From assembly GCF_002849615.1 (NCBI RefSeq), contig NZ_PDNV01000011.1:62001-126000 (forward strand): 64,000 nucleotides of DNA, in the 5' to 3' direction. This document shows positions 1 to 8,771 of this stretch, one piece after another. The number at the start of each line of letters is the position of its first letter. Position 1 is the first letter of the stretch. The position numbers and the translations under genes were made by a program. Source of the DNA: Pollutimonas nitritireducens (GTDB taxonomy: Bacteria > Pseudomonadota > Gammaproteobacteria > Burkholderiales > Burkholderiaceae_B). The notes beneath the pieces are model-generated. The model worked only from the letters and a program-made list of their open reading frames with translations, ran no database searches and was not told the origin of the DNA.

Positions 1-672
1 TTTCCGCTGGTAACGACCAAGAAGCTCCATACTAAAAGCATATTCATCGAGCTCCTGTGGTTTCTGCGAGGCGATTCCAATGTACGGTGGCTTCAGGAGC
101 AAGGGGTGTCCATCTGGAATGAATGGGCAGACGCACAAGGCAATCTTGGCCCTGTGTATGGCGTGCAATGGCGTTCGTGGCCCACGCCCGCCGGCGGACA
201 TATCGACCAGATATCGCAAGTGCTGGACCAGATCCGAAGCAATCCCGACTCAAGGCGCCTGATTGTGTCGGCCTGGAATGTGGCCGACATACCGAATATG
301 GCATTGCCGCCCTGCCATGCCTTCTTCCAGTTTTATGTGGCGGACGGCAAACTGTCGTGCCAGCTATATCAGCGCAGTGCCGACATTTTCCTGGGTGTTC
401 CTTTCAATATTGCCAGCTATGCCTTGCTGACTCACATGATGGCGCAGCAATGCGACCTGGACGTGGGAGACTTCGTCTGGACCGGTGGCGACTGCCACTT
501 ATACAGCAACCACATGGAACAGGTCGCCTTGCAGCTGTCGCGCAAGCCATTCCCGTACCCGACGCTGCAGATCAAGCGCAAGCCCGAATCGCTCTTCGAC
601 TATCAATACGAGGATTTCGAGATCCAGGGTTACGAGTTCCACCCTCACATCAAGGCGCCGGTTGCGGTTTGA
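1..672 (+). CDS. thyA: Thymidylate synthase, 5'-truncated by window edge
   Basis: The protein makes dTMP from dUMP using methylenetetrahydrofolate, in the cytoplasm. The open frame already runs at base 1 ([20 protein letters not shown]), which matches about residue 40 onward of E. coli ThyA, so the first ~40 codons lie outside the window. The catalytic cysteine is in [12 protein letters not shown] (TGC at 313-315). The dUMP-binding arginines in [10 protein letters not shown], the [17 protein letters not shown] stretch and the C-terminal [10 protein letters not shown] are all present. folA follows 28 bases later on the same strand, the usual pairing for the dTMP/folate cycle. An internal ATG at 106 is not the real start because family residues continue upstream of it. 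Identification is very secure. Confidence 0.98.
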   Translation, partial: FPLVTTKKLHTKSIFIELLWFLRGDSNVRWLQEQGVSIWNEWADAQGNLGPVYGVQWRSWPTPAGGHIDQISQVLDQIRSNPDSRRLIVSAWNVADIPNMALPPCHAFFQFYVADGKLSCQLYQRSADIFLGVPFNIASYALLTHMMAQQCDLDVGDFVWTGGDCHLYSNHMEQVALQLSRKPFPYPTLQIKRKPESLFDYQYEDFEIQGYEFHPHIKAPVAV

Positions 673-700
673 ACCGGGTCGCCCATCAATTGACTGAAGC

Positions 701-1195
701 ATGTCCACACCCACCATCCAGCTCGTCGTTGCCTACTCCACCAACCGCGTCATTGGCCGCGACAATGTCCTGCCCTGGCGCCTGCCGGCGGACCTGGCGC
801 ATTTCAAGCGTGTCACATTGGGACAACCCATACTGATGGGGCGCAATACGTGGGAATCGCTGGGACGACCTTTGCCGGGGCGCCCGAACCTGGTGGTCAG
901 CCGCAACCCTGAATACCGGGCCGAGGGCGCGACCGTTTATCCGTCGCTGGAAGCCGCCCTTGCGGCTTGTGCGGGTGCCGAACGTATCTGCATCATCGGT
1001 GGCGAACAGATATTCAAGCATGCGCTGACGATTGCTGATGAGATCATCGCGACCGAGGTTCATGCTGATGTTGCCGGGGACACGTACTTCCCGGATGTGG
1101 ACCCTGCGAACTGGCGGGAGGCCGAAAGGCTGCCGCAGCCTGATCAAAACGGTTATTCCTTTGACTTCGTGGTGTACCGGCGCAAGTCGGCGTAA
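701..1195 (+). CDS. folA: Dihydrofolate reductase
   Basis: The enzyme reduces dihydrofolate to tetrahydrofolate with NADPH and so recycles the product of ThyA, encoded just upstream. The protein has 164 residues, normal for bacterial DHFR. Family landmarks are the N-terminal strand with VVAYSTNRVIGRDNVLPWRLP (the Met20-loop region and PW motif), the catalytic acidic residue in LPADLAHFK, the NADPH-binding LMGRNTWESLG, and IIGGEQIF (the GG of the cofactor site). The start at 701 lies 28 bases after thyA, which suggests one transcript. Nothing unusual is seen in length or active-site residues. Confidence 0.97.
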   Translation: MSTPTIQLVVAYSTNRVIGRDNVLPWRLPADLAHFKRVTLGQPILMGRNTWESLGRPLPGRPNLVVSRNPEYRAEGATVYPSLEAALAACAGAERICIIGGEQIFKHALTIADEIIATEVHADVAGDTYFPDVDPANWREAERLPQPDQNGYSFDFVVYRRKSA

Positions 1196-1231
1196 TGGTC
1201 CTAACCTCCTAAAAGGTCTATCCAGATAGCC

Positions 1232-2653
1232 TCACGCGTTTCCTATACGCCGCATGAACTGCCATAGACCGGGATGCAGGGAATAAGCAACGTTGAAGCG
1301 CAACCATCCAAGGTCGGCCTGGTCGGGATAAAAATACGATCCCGGAGCAAGCCAGATGCCATGCTGCAAGGCTTGCTCCGCGAGACAAGCCGTCCCCTGC
1401 TCACGCCAGCGCCCTGGCGGCCGCGCCCATAGAAACAGGCCCGCCCGGGGGCGGGAAAACACCTCGAAACCATGTCGGTCCATAAGGCCGACCAGCTCGT
1501 CATGCGCCTGTCTCAGGCGTTCCTGGACACGTTGTAAATGCATTCGATGACGCCCCAGTCGCAATACTTGATAGACCGTGCGTTCCATGATCTCGGGAGT
1601 CGTAAGCCCCATGGTCATTTTGGTCTGCGCAAATCCTTTCACCAGCGATGATGACGATACGATGTAGCCGACGCGCATGGACGGCGCAACGCTCTTGGAG
1701 AATCCCGATACATACACGACGCGGTCGGTGCCCGCCAACGCTACCAGCATAGGACCCACACCAGGAAGCAGATCGCGAGACACGTCGTCCTCTATGACCC
1801 AGAAATCATGTTGTTCGGCAAGCTGCAGCACGCGGAACGCATTTGCCATGCTAAGACTGGTGCCCGTGGGATTTTGCAGCACCGTATTCAGAAACAAGGC
1901 TTTGACGGCGTGAGTCTGCGCCACGGCTTGCAGGGATGGGATGCACAAACCATCTTCGTTGCGCGCAACACCCACAACCGTCAGATGGGCCAGGCGCAGC
2001 GTTTGCAGCAAATTCGCATAGCAAGGCAGTTCGACTACGACCACATCCCCAGGGCGCAATAGGGTGCGCACGACAATATCCAAGCCCTGCGTCGCTCCCT
2101 GGGTCAGCAGCACCTGGTCAATATCGAGAGCGAGGCCATGTCGCCCAAGTTCGTGAACTATCTGCTCGCGCAACGGAAAATAACCATAGGGATGGCCATA
2201 GCCCGCTACTTGATTGGCTTGAACACGGGCCGCTTGCCGCAGCGCCTGCTCCAGGCCTGTTTCGTTAAGCCATTCGGACGGCAGCCATCCGCAACCGGAC
2301 TTGATAGGGATGGAATGATCCGCGAACACGTCCGACAATAGCCAGGACGCGCCTATCTGCGGCGGTTTCCAACTTGGCGGAGTAGAGGCGGCCGGTTCAG
2401 GCCGCAGCGGTACGGCCACGCAATAACCCGAACCGGGCCGGGCAGTCAGCCACCCCTGCGCCACCAAGCGGTTATAGGCGGCCGATACCGTAAAGGTGCT
2501 CAAGCCATGCGTCTTCGCGAATTGCCGTACCGACGGCACGGCCATGCCCGGACGCAGCACCTGCTGCCGGATGGCCTGCTCCATTGCCGCAACCGTCTGC
2601 TCCACCAGCGAAAGAGCCTTCGTTCTGTCCCGCACTGGCTCGAAAAAATTCAT
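1232..2653 (-). CDS. MocR/PdxR-type regulator (GntR HTH fused to aminotransferase fold)
   Basis: This is a transcription factor with an N-terminal winged-helix GntR domain (about residues 10-80: QTVAAMEQAIRQQVLRPGMA then FAKTHGLSTFTVSAAYNRL) and a C-terminal fold-type-I aminotransferase domain. The domain keeps the PLP-lysine motif VSGFSKSVAPSMRVGYI, so it probably binds PLP as a ligand. I chose the ATG at 2653 (MNFFEPVRDR) over an upstream in-frame start at 2773 because a GGAG ribosome site sits 6 bases before it; that gives 473 residues, normal for MocR. It is divergent from an omega-aminotransferase and probably controls it through direct repeats in the shared intergenic region. The actual inducer cannot be read from sequence. 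Confidence 0.9.
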   Translation of the reverse strand: MNFFEPVRDRTKALSLVEQTVAAMEQAIRQQVLRPGMAVPSVRQFAKTHGLSTFTVSAAYNRLVAQGWLTARPGSGYCVAVPLRPEPAASTPPSWKPPQIGASWLLSDVFADHSIPIKSGCGWLPSEWLNETGLEQALRQAARVQANQVAGYGHPYGYFPLREQIVHELGRHGLALDIDQVLLTQGATQGLDIVVRTLLRPGDVVVVELPCYANLLQTLRLAHLTVVGVARNEDGLCIPSLQAVAQTHAVKALFLNTVLQNPTGTSLSMANAFRVLQLAEQHDFWVIEDDVSRDLLPGVGPMLVALAGTDRVVYVSGFSKSVAPSMRVGYIVSSSSLVKGFAQTKMTMGLTTPEIMERTVYQVLRLGRHRMHLQRVQERLRQAHDELVGLMDRHGFEVFSRPRAGLFLWARPPGRWREQGTACLAEQALQHGIWLAPGSYFYPDQADLGWLRFNVAYSLHPGLWQFMRRIGNA

Positions 2654-2690
2654 GTTCGACTCCACGGTCACCTGCTTTATATGTGTATCG

Positions 2691-2783
2691 CCAATACGAT
2701 TATGAAATGTTGCAATCGCTTGAAGCCGTTCATGGCTGCCCGAATCCAAGTACAGATTAACGCACATGACCAATACGGTTATG
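2691..2783. promoter_or_regulatory. Candidate MocR operator: pair of 14-bp direct repeats
   Basis: CCAATACGATTATG at 2691-2704 and CCAATACGGTTATG at 2770-2783 match at 13 of 14 positions and lie in the same orientation 79 bases apart. They are in the divergent gap between the MocR gene and the aminotransferase gene. MocR-type regulators are known to bind direct repeats, so this is the likely operator. The assignment is inference from position and repetition. Confidence 0.5.
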
Positions 2784-2876
2784 GATTTTTAGAACAACTG
2801 TATATTTCCTTAGCCGTCCGCCGCGGCGAGAATAGCTTATTGCTACGACTCCTATTACTTGCTCATCAAGGTACTC

Positions 2877-4202
2877 ATGACCAACCAAGCCAACATTCCC
2901 GATCTGTCCAATCTCTGGATGCCCTTCACCGCAAACCGCCAGTTCAAAGAGCAGCCGCGCTTGCTTGCGAAAGCCAAGGGCATGCACTACACAACCCCCG
3001 ATGGGAAGCAGGTCCTGGACGGGACGGCAGGCTTATGGTGCGTCAATGCCGGCCATGGTCGCCAGGAAATCGTCGACGCCATCTCGCGCCAGGCGGCAGA
3101 ACTGGACTACGCGCCCAGCTTCCAGCTGGGCCATTCCGACTCCTTTACCGCCGCCACCGCCGTAGCCAGAATGATGCCCGCCGGCATGGACCGCATCTTC
3201 TTCACGAACTCGGGGTCGGAATCGGTCGACACGGCGCTTAAAATTGCACTGGCCTACCACCGGGCACGTGGCGAAGGCCAGCGCACACGATTGATCGGTC
3301 GCGAGCGCGGTTATCACGGCGTCGGATTCGGCGGCATTTCGGTGGGCGGCATCTCGACCAATCGCAAGACCTTCTCGGGTGCATTGTTGCCGGCGGTAGA
3401 TCACCTTCCGCATACGCACGACGTGTCGAGAAACGCCCACTCCCGCGGACAACCGGTGCATGGCGAGAACTTTGCCGACGACCTGGAACGCATCATTGCC
3501 TTGCATGACGCCTCCACCATCGCCGCTGTCATCGTGGAACCCCTTGCCGGCTCGACCGGCGTACTGGTCCCGCCCAAAGGCTATCTGGAAAAGCTGCGCG
3601 CCATCACCGAGAAACACGGCATTCTGCTGATTTTCGACGAAGTCATCACGGCCTTTGGCCGGCTGGGCGCCGCGACAGCCAGCGAATACTTCGGCATCAC
3701 GCCCGATATCATGGCCCTGGCCAAAGGCATCAGCAACGCCAGCGTGCCGGCCGGCGCAGTGGCGGTCAGACGCAATGTGCATGATTCCATTCTGGCCGCG
3801 TCGGAAAATGGCATCGAGTTCTTCCATGGCTACACCTACTCGGCTCATCCCCTGGCGACTGCGGCCATCATGGCCACGCTGGACATCTACGAGCGCGACC
3901 AATTATTCCAGCGTGCTCGCAACTTGTCTCCGGCATTCGAGGACGCAGCGCACCAACTTGCCGACGCGCGTCATGTCATCGACGTGCGCAACCTGGGCCT
4001 GGTCGCCGGCATTGAACTTGCACCGCGCCCGGATGCACCTGGCGCACGCGCGGCTGAGGTGTTCCGCAAATGTTTCGATCAGGGCGTCATGGTGCGATAC
4101 ACCGGCGACATCATTGCCGTGTCGCCACCGCTCATCATTGAAGAAGCCCAGATCAGCGAGATATTTAAGAAGATCGGCGACGTGCTGAAGACGGTTGAAT
4201 AA
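2877..4202 (+). CDS. Class III omega-aminotransferase, beta-alanine:pyruvate type
   Basis: This is a PLP-dependent transaminase of subgroup III that moves an amino group from an omega-amino donor to pyruvate or a similar acceptor. Family marks are NLWMPFTANRQFK at the N-terminus, WCVNAGHGRQEIVDAI, FFTNSGSESVDTALKIA (PLP phosphate site), LIFDEVITAFGRLG (Asp on the pyridine nitrogen) and the Schiff-base lysine in DIMALAKGISNASVP. I use the ATG at 2877 because AAGG ends five bases before it; an in-frame ATG at 2859 adds six residues. Length is 441 residues, typical. It faces a MocR regulator that probably induces it. The substrate is unproven; beta-alanine is the nearest family guess. Confidence 0.9.
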   Translation: MTNQANIPDLSNLWMPFTANRQFKEQPRLLAKAKGMHYTTPDGKQVLDGTAGLWCVNAGHGRQEIVDAISRQAAELDYAPSFQLGHSDSFTAATAVARMMPAGMDRIFFTNSGSESVDTALKIALAYHRARGEGQRTRLIGRERGYHGVGFGGISVGGISTNRKTFSGALLPAVDHLPHTHDVSRNAHSRGQPVHGENFADDLERIIALHDASTIAAVIVEPLAGSTGVLVPPKGYLEKLRAITEKHGILLIFDEVITAFGRLGAATASEYFGITPDIMALAKGISNASVPAGAVAVRRNVHDSILAASENGIEFFHGYTYSAHPLATAAIMATLDIYERDQLFQRARNLSPAFEDAAHQLADARHVIDVRNLGLVAGIELAPRPDAPGARAAEVFRKCFDQGVMVRYTGDIIAVSPPLIIEEAQISEIFKKIGDVLKTVE

Positions 4203-4237
4203 AAAAGGCGGCCGTCACACCATCCGTCACACGCGTT

Positions 4238-4948
4238 TTATTTTCTGGCAGGCCAGGCCCCACCCAAGGCATTGGTGACATCCCTGGCTGCCTCCTGGAC
4301 CATTCCAGACATCTCTTTGACGGCCTTGGGAGTAAACCGTTCCTGCGGGCCTGACAAGGAAATTGCACCGCAGAACTCGTTGCCCAATCCGAAGACTGGA
4401 CTGGCGACGGCCGCGCAATTGGGATCACGTTCACCCATGGAGATTGCAATAAGGTGGTCTTTCGACGGCGGCATACCGGTACCGTAATAGGCCTTGATCA
4501 GCTTCCCCGCAGCCCCTCTTTCCAGCGGCAGAAGGTCGCCTACGCGAATGCGGTCCAGGGTGGAGTGATGAGAGTCAACCCTCAGCAGGCACACGCGCGA
4601 TTGATCGTCGTGGTACACATGGAAGGAGCTGCTTTCACTCCCCCGGTCGACCAAGTCCTGAAGCACAGGAAGCAATACTTCGGTAAGCCGGTAAGCCGCC
4701 TCGTACGAGCGTCCCAGCTCATGCGCATAACGCCCGAGCGCGTAGCGCCCGTCGCTGCGCCGGATGACCAGCGACGCCTTTTCCAGCGACGCGATCAGGC
4801 GCAGCAATGTGCTTTTGTAGTATCCCGTGGCACGCGACAGGTCTGCCAATGTAATGGGATCGCTACTGTGGGCGATAACGTCGACGATGGCCAGGGCGCG
4901 GTCTACGGCGGCGACCCCGTCATCGCCTTGAGCGGGAGTGGGACTCAT
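4238..4948 (-). CDS. IclR-family transcriptional regulator
   Basis: The protein has 236 residues. The N-terminal winged helix (AVDRALAIVDVIAHSSDPITL then LSRATGYYKSTLLRLIASLE) is the IclR DNA-binding domain. The C-terminal half (GAAGKLIKAYYG, GERDPNCAAVASPVFGLGNEFCGAISLSG, split here by the family loop) is the effector-binding domain. It lies 111 bases downstream of a hydroxyacid dehydrogenase gene on the same strand and may be expressed with the aldehyde dehydrogenase set. Two promoters of the surrounding catabolic block carry GTTCT/AGAAC palindromes that could be its sites. Effector unknown. Confidence 0.9.
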   Translation of the reverse strand: MSPTPAQGDDGVAAVDRALAIVDVIAHSSDPITLADLSRATGYYKSTLLRLIASLEKASLVIRRSDGRYALGRYAHELGRSYEAAYRLTEVLLPVLQDLVDRGSESSSFHVYHDDQSRVCLLRVDSHHSTLDRIRVGDLLPLERGAAGKLIKAYYGTGMPPSKDHLIAISMGERDPNCAAVASPVFGLGNEFCGAISLSGPQERFTPKAVKEMSGMVQEAARDVTNALGGAWPARK

Positions 4949-5059
4949 AACGGGCGGTTGATTGAGAAATAATGATTACAGTGGCCGATTATGCCATGCC
5001 CTTATGCTGCAGGCTCACAGGTTTTGAAGGCGCTGGAAGGAATTCTGCGTCCATCCGGT

Positions 5060-5953
5060 TCATTTACCTTCGAAGACGAGACTGATTGCAGGGGCATACT
5101 TGTCGCCATGCCCGGCCGCAATGGCTTTGTCGAAGCAAGCGATGAGATTCTTTGCGCCAGTGGCATCGACGCCCACCTGCTCGGACAGGTCCACCGCATA
5201 TTGCAAATCCTTTTTCGCGTAGACGACTGGAAATGCCTTTTCAGGGAACTGCTGGGGCGCGATGGCCTTCATGCCATGGTTGCGCAAGGCGAAGCTATCG
5301 GCAGATCCGACCGACAGCGCGGAGAATAGACGGTCCGGTTCTACCCCTGCCCGCACCCCAATTGCCCGGGCCTCGGACAAGGCAAGAACCGTTTCGTAGA
5401 GCACCATATTGTTCAGTATCTTGACCACCTGACCGGTACTTACCGCGCCAGCGTGAATGACATCCGCTGCGAATGTGCGCAATAGCGGTTCGAGTTGCAG
5501 GAACAATTCGGTTTGCGCTCCCACCGGCACCGCAAGTGTGCCCGCTTCAGCGGCCGCCCGCGTGCGCATGACCGGCGCATCGGCGAACAGAATCCCCGCT
5601 TGCTCAAGATCGCGAGCCAGCGCTTTGGTAAGTTCGACCGGCGACGTGCTCAGATCGACGAGGATCTGTCCCCGACGACACATCGCCAGCAATCCATTGG
5701 CACCATCGCCATCGCCGCGTACGACGTTGTCCACGATCGCTCCCGATGGCAACGACATGAATATGATGTCGGCCTGCTCTGCGATGTCCTTCATGGTGAC
5801 CGCGCTCACCCCGTGAGACGCCAGACGTTGCAGTGGTTGAAGGTCGCGATCATGCGCAATCACGCGCATGCCGCTTTTGATGGCAAGGTGGCGGCAGATG
5901 GGCTCGCCCATTACGCCAACGCCAATAAAGCCAATGGTACTCAGTGTCGACAT
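5060..5953 (-). CDS. NAD(P)-dependent beta-hydroxyacid dehydrogenase (3-hydroxyisobutyrate dehydrogenase family)
   Basis: The protein has 297 residues, the family norm. The N-terminal Rossmann motif is GFIGVGVMGEPICRHLA (GxGxMG). The substrate-binding segment DAPVMRTRAAAEAGTLAVPV corresponds to the DAPVSGG region but lacks the usual SGG, which points to a divergent substrate. The catalytic lysine is in GQVVKILNNMV. Such enzymes interconvert a beta-hydroxyacid and its semialdehyde in the cytoplasm. It follows an aldehyde dehydrogenase gene on the same strand with 71 bases between them, and an IclR gene comes next, so an alcohol-semialdehyde-acid branch is plausible. The exact substrate cannot be assigned. 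Confidence 0.87.
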   Translation of the reverse strand: MSTLSTIGFIGVGVMGEPICRHLAIKSGMRVIAHDRDLQPLQRLASHGVSAVTMKDIAEQADIIFMSLPSGAIVDNVVRGDGDGANGLLAMCRRGQILVDLSTSPVELTKALARDLEQAGILFADAPVMRTRAAAEAGTLAVPVGAQTELFLQLEPLLRTFAADVIHAGAVSTGQVVKILNNMVLYETVLALSEARAIGVRAGVEPDRLFSALSVGSADSFALRNHGMKAIAPQQFPEKAFPVVYAKKDLQYAVDLSEQVGVDATGAKNLIACFDKAIAAGHGDKYAPAISLVFEGK

Positions 5954-6024
5954 GAGTTTTGTCCTAAGTTGTTAAGTGCAATTCGAATATGCGCGGCCAT
6001 ACCTTGCCAGCAAGCGTGATGGGC

Positions 6025-7506
6025 CTATGACGCAGGAAAGTTGGCGGCGTCCATGCTCCAGTAAATCCCTTTGCTTTGCTGGTAAAGACGCAGTCCGGAG
6101 GCCCCCTTTTCTCGTCCGATACCGCTGTCCTTGAACCCGCCGAACGGTGTGGAGATCGACAATTGCTTATATGTATTGATCCATACAAGGCCGGTTTCCA
6201 GTGCCCTCGCAACGCGCCAGGCTCGCTGGTAGTTAGCCGTCCAGATGCCTGACGCCAGGCCGAAGGCGCTATCATTCGCCTGCTTGATAAGATCGGCTTC
6301 GTCGTCGAAAGGCAGGACGCATAGAACCGGTCCAAAAATCTCTTCGCGCACGGCAGTCGCCTGATTATCCAGTCCACCCAGTATGGTCGGCAGGAAATAT
6401 GCACCCCGCTCGAACTCGATTCCTTCGGGACGTTTGCCGCCCAGCAGCACCTTGCCGCCTTCCGCAGTGGCCGATTCGATGAACTGTTCAATGCGCGACC
6501 TATGGGCAAAGCTGGAGACCGGACCCATTTCGGAATCCGTCTCAGTGGGCGCGCCGACCTTGATTGCCCGGCTGCGCTCGATCAGCAGATCCAGCAGCTT
6601 ATCGTGCACCGATCGCTGTACGAACAGGCGGGAGCCGGCCACGCAGGATTGCCCGCTACCTTCGAAAATTCCGCCTATGATGTTCTCGACGGCCGCGTCC
6701 AGGTTGGCGTCTTCAAATACTATGTGCGGCGATTTGCCACCGAGTTCAAGGGCAACCGGTATGAGCCGCTCGGCCGCCATCATGCCGATAGCGCGGCCGC
6801 TGGCGGTGCCGCCAGTGAATGAGACCATGCGTACACCAGGGTGCTGAACCAGCGCCTTTCCAGTCGTCGCGCCATTACCAGTCAGTACGTTCAAAATTCC
6901 AGGGGGCAAGCCAGCTTGCAGCGCAATTTCGCCCAGCAGCAGAGCGGCGGACGGCGTTACTTCCGAAGGCTTGAGAATTACCGCGTTGCCCGCCGCAAGT
7001 GCCGGAGCAACCTTTTGCGCTTCCATCGTCAAAGGTGAATTCCATGGCGTAATCGCCGCGACGACACCATAGGGCTCGTATGAGGTCATCGTCAGATAGT
7101 TGCCACGAGATGGTGTAACCTCCGAGGTCAATGTTTCGCAAACTGCGGCATAGTAGCGGAATGTCGCGGCGGCACTCCCCGCCTGCGCCTTGCATTCCTT
7201 CCATACCTTGCCGTTTTCTATCATCTGACACTTGGCCAGCTCATCGCCGCGCTCCACAATGAGTGCAGCGATGCGCATCAGTATCTGTGCGCGTACGTGT
7301 GGCAACATGTCTTTCCAGGCAGGCTGTGCGGCGGCCGTCCTGGCTGCGGCCACGGCGTCTTCCACATGCTTCGACGTTGCCACGGATACCCGGTAGTTAA
7401 GCTCTCCCGATGCAGGATTCACTGAGTCGAAAGCGTCTTCGGGATTTGAAATCCACTTCCCATTAATAAGAAAAGGCCTGGGCTCAGTAGCCGGCAGTTG
7501 CGACAT
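6025..7506 (-). CDS. NAD(P)+-dependent aldehyde dehydrogenase
   Basis: The protein has 493 residues of the ALDH superfamily. Visible elements are ITPWNSPLTMEAQKVAPALA (nucleotide site), FTGGTASGRAIG, the general-base glutamate in LELGGKSPHIVFEDANLDAA, and the catalytic cysteine in GSGQSCVAGSRL. The C-terminal FGGFKDSGIGREKGASGL is typical of betaine, hydroxymuconic or gamma-aminobutyraldehyde-type enzymes. The start is supported by GGAG about ten bases upstream (CCGGAGTACTTATCT before ATG). It is the first gene of a leftward set with the hydroxyacid dehydrogenase and IclR regulator, and is divergent from a Bug receptor gene. Substrate unknown. Confidence 0.9.
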   Translation of the reverse strand: MSQLPATEPRPFLINGKWISNPEDAFDSVNPASGELNYRVSVATSKHVEDAVAAARTAAAQPAWKDMLPHVRAQILMRIAALIVERGDELAKCQMIENGKVWKECKAQAGSAAATFRYYAAVCETLTSEVTPSRGNYLTMTSYEPYGVVAAITPWNSPLTMEAQKVAPALAAGNAVILKPSEVTPSAALLLGEIALQAGLPPGILNVLTGNGATTGKALVQHPGVRMVSFTGGTASGRAIGMMAAERLIPVALELGGKSPHIVFEDANLDAAVENIIGGIFEGSGQSCVAGSRLFVQRSVHDKLLDLLIERSRAIKVGAPTETDSEMGPVSSFAHRSRIEQFIESATAEGGKVLLGGKRPEGIEFERGAYFLPTILGGLDNQATAVREEIFGPVLCVLPFDDEADLIKQANDSAFGLASGIWTANYQRAWRVARALETGLVWINTYKQLSISTPFGGFKDSGIGREKGASGLRLYQQSKGIYWSMDAANFPAS

Positions 7507-7522
7507 AGATAAGTACTCCGGA

Positions 7523-7532
7523 TTGTATACAA
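7523..7532. promoter_or_regulatory. Palindrome TTGTATACAA before the aldehyde dehydrogenase gene
   Basis: The perfect 10-bp palindrome TTGTATACAA lies 16 bases upstream of the aldehyde dehydrogenase start, between that start and the presumed promoter. It resembles operators of FadR-type GntR regulators. No such regulator gene is present in this window, so the factor, if any, would be elsewhere. A chance palindrome is possible. Confidence 0.3.
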
Positions 7533-7725
7533 GGACGTATGATCAGCCTCATCCAACTCTTGTTCTGCTAGATGCACCAATCGTTCTGTTTTAATTATCT
7601 GCAAGCTGAGAAAGCTTGTCAAGCCAAACCTGCATTTAGCACGCACCGGTCCGCACCCTCCCACATGAACTTGCCACGCGGTCCCATTGACATATTTCCA
7701 TGGAACCGACAAAATATCAATTAAC

Positions 7726-7753
7726 AGAACATCTGTTCTTCTAAACAGAACAG
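7726..7753. promoter_or_regulatory. Candidate IclR-type operator cluster before the Bug receptor gene
   Basis: AGAACATCTGTTCT (7726-7739, arms AGAACA/TGTTCT) overlaps a second inverted repeat with arms CTGTTCT (7733-7739) and AGAACAG (7747-7753). The cluster ends 43 bases before the Bug receptor start and about 220 bases from the aldehyde dehydrogenase start in the 290-base divergent gap. A similar GTTCTC/GAGAAC palindrome stands before the hydrolase-Liv operon at 15402. IclR-family proteins often use such short palindromes, and an IclR gene lies at 4238-4948. The link is inference. Confidence 0.45.
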
Positions 7754-7796
7754 CCTTCAAACCGGAGACGGCCGCGACGCGGCGCAAGGACGAGAG

Positions 7797-8771
7797 ATGA
7801 AAATGAGATTATTGCTGGGCGCGGTCAGCGTCGGTTTCAGCGCGTTGAGCGCGGCAGGCAGCGCCCAGGCGCAAGCCTATCCCGAACGACCAATCAATCT
7901 GGTGGTTCCCTACGCCGCAGGTGGTGCAACCGACGTGATTGCACGATTGGTCGCAACCGACCTGTCCAGCGCACTGGACGAGACAATAGTGGTCGTCAAC
8001 AAACCGGGCGCGGGCACCACCCTCGCGGCAGCGGAAATCGCCAGGACCAAGCCGGATGGTTATACCTTGTATATGACCACCGCTGCCCATACCATTAGCG
8101 CGAGCCTGTACAACAAACTGAACTATGACCCAATCGCCGACTTCGCTCCTATTACGCTGGTTGCAAAAATTCCCATTGTGCTGGTGACCACGCCGTCGGC
8201 CAGCATCAAGACACTGGCGCAATACATCGAACATGCAAAGAGCAAGCCAGAGGGAATATCCGTTGGTTCGCCTGGCAACGGTTCGCCACAACATCTTGCT
8301 CAAGCCCTGTTCAAGGAACGCACCGGCGCCAACTTTGTGCATATTCCTTATCGTGGCGATGCCCCGCTGATCACCGACCTGATTGCTGGTCAGGTAGAGT
8401 CCGCATTCATCACCTTATCGGCCGCACTGCCTCATATCAAGGCGAACAAGCTCAAAGCGATTGCCGTTGCCAACCCGACCCGCATCAACGTCATACCCGA
8501 CGTACCGACGATGAATGAAGCCGGTGTGGCGGACTTCAATGCGGCAACATGGTTTGGGCTTTTCGCCCCTTCCGGCATATCAGAACAGATCCAGGAAACC
8601 ATCTACAAGTCGGCATACAAGGTTGTCGCTGCCCAGCCCTTCGTTGATCGGATTGAATCGATGGGTGGTGAAGTGGTCAACATTGGCCCCAAGGATTTTC
8701 AACGCTATGTGAAGGAAGAGTCCGCACAATGGGCCAAAGCGGTGAAAGCTTCCGGCGCCAAGGTCGATTAA
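7797..8771 (+). CDS. Bug-family periplasmic solute-binding protein (tripartite tricarboxylate transport receptor)
   Basis: The protein has 324 residues with an N-terminal signal peptide (MKMRLLLGAVSVGFSALSAA, cleavage near AQA-Y). The mature part shows the family signature YPERPINLVVPYAAGGATDVIARL, here shortened by the family's conserved YP, PYAAGG and TD elements, and FVHIPYRGDAPLITDLIAGQ. Bug proteins bind carboxylates or related small molecules in the periplasm. No TctA/TctB membrane genes are adjacent, so it is an orphan receptor, as most Bug genes are in Alcaligenaceae. Its stop overlaps by four bases the stop of the convergent lactonase-like gene. The ligand probably belongs to the neighbouring catabolic genes, but this is inference. 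Confidence 0.93.
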   Translation: MKMRLLLGAVSVGFSALSAAGSAQAQAYPERPINLVVPYAAGGATDVIARLVATDLSSALDETIVVVNKPGAGTTLAAAEIARTKPDGYTLYMTTAAHTISASLYNKLNYDPIADFAPITLVAKIPIVLVTTPSASIKTLAQYIEHAKSKPEGISVGSPGNGSPQHLAQALFKERTGANFVHIPYRGDAPLITDLIAGQVESAFITLSAALPHIKANKLKAIAVANPTRINVIPDVPTMNEAGVADFNAATWFGLFAPSGISEQIQETIYKSAYKVVAAQPFVDRIESMGGEVVNIGPKDFQRYVKEESAQWAKAVKASGAKVD

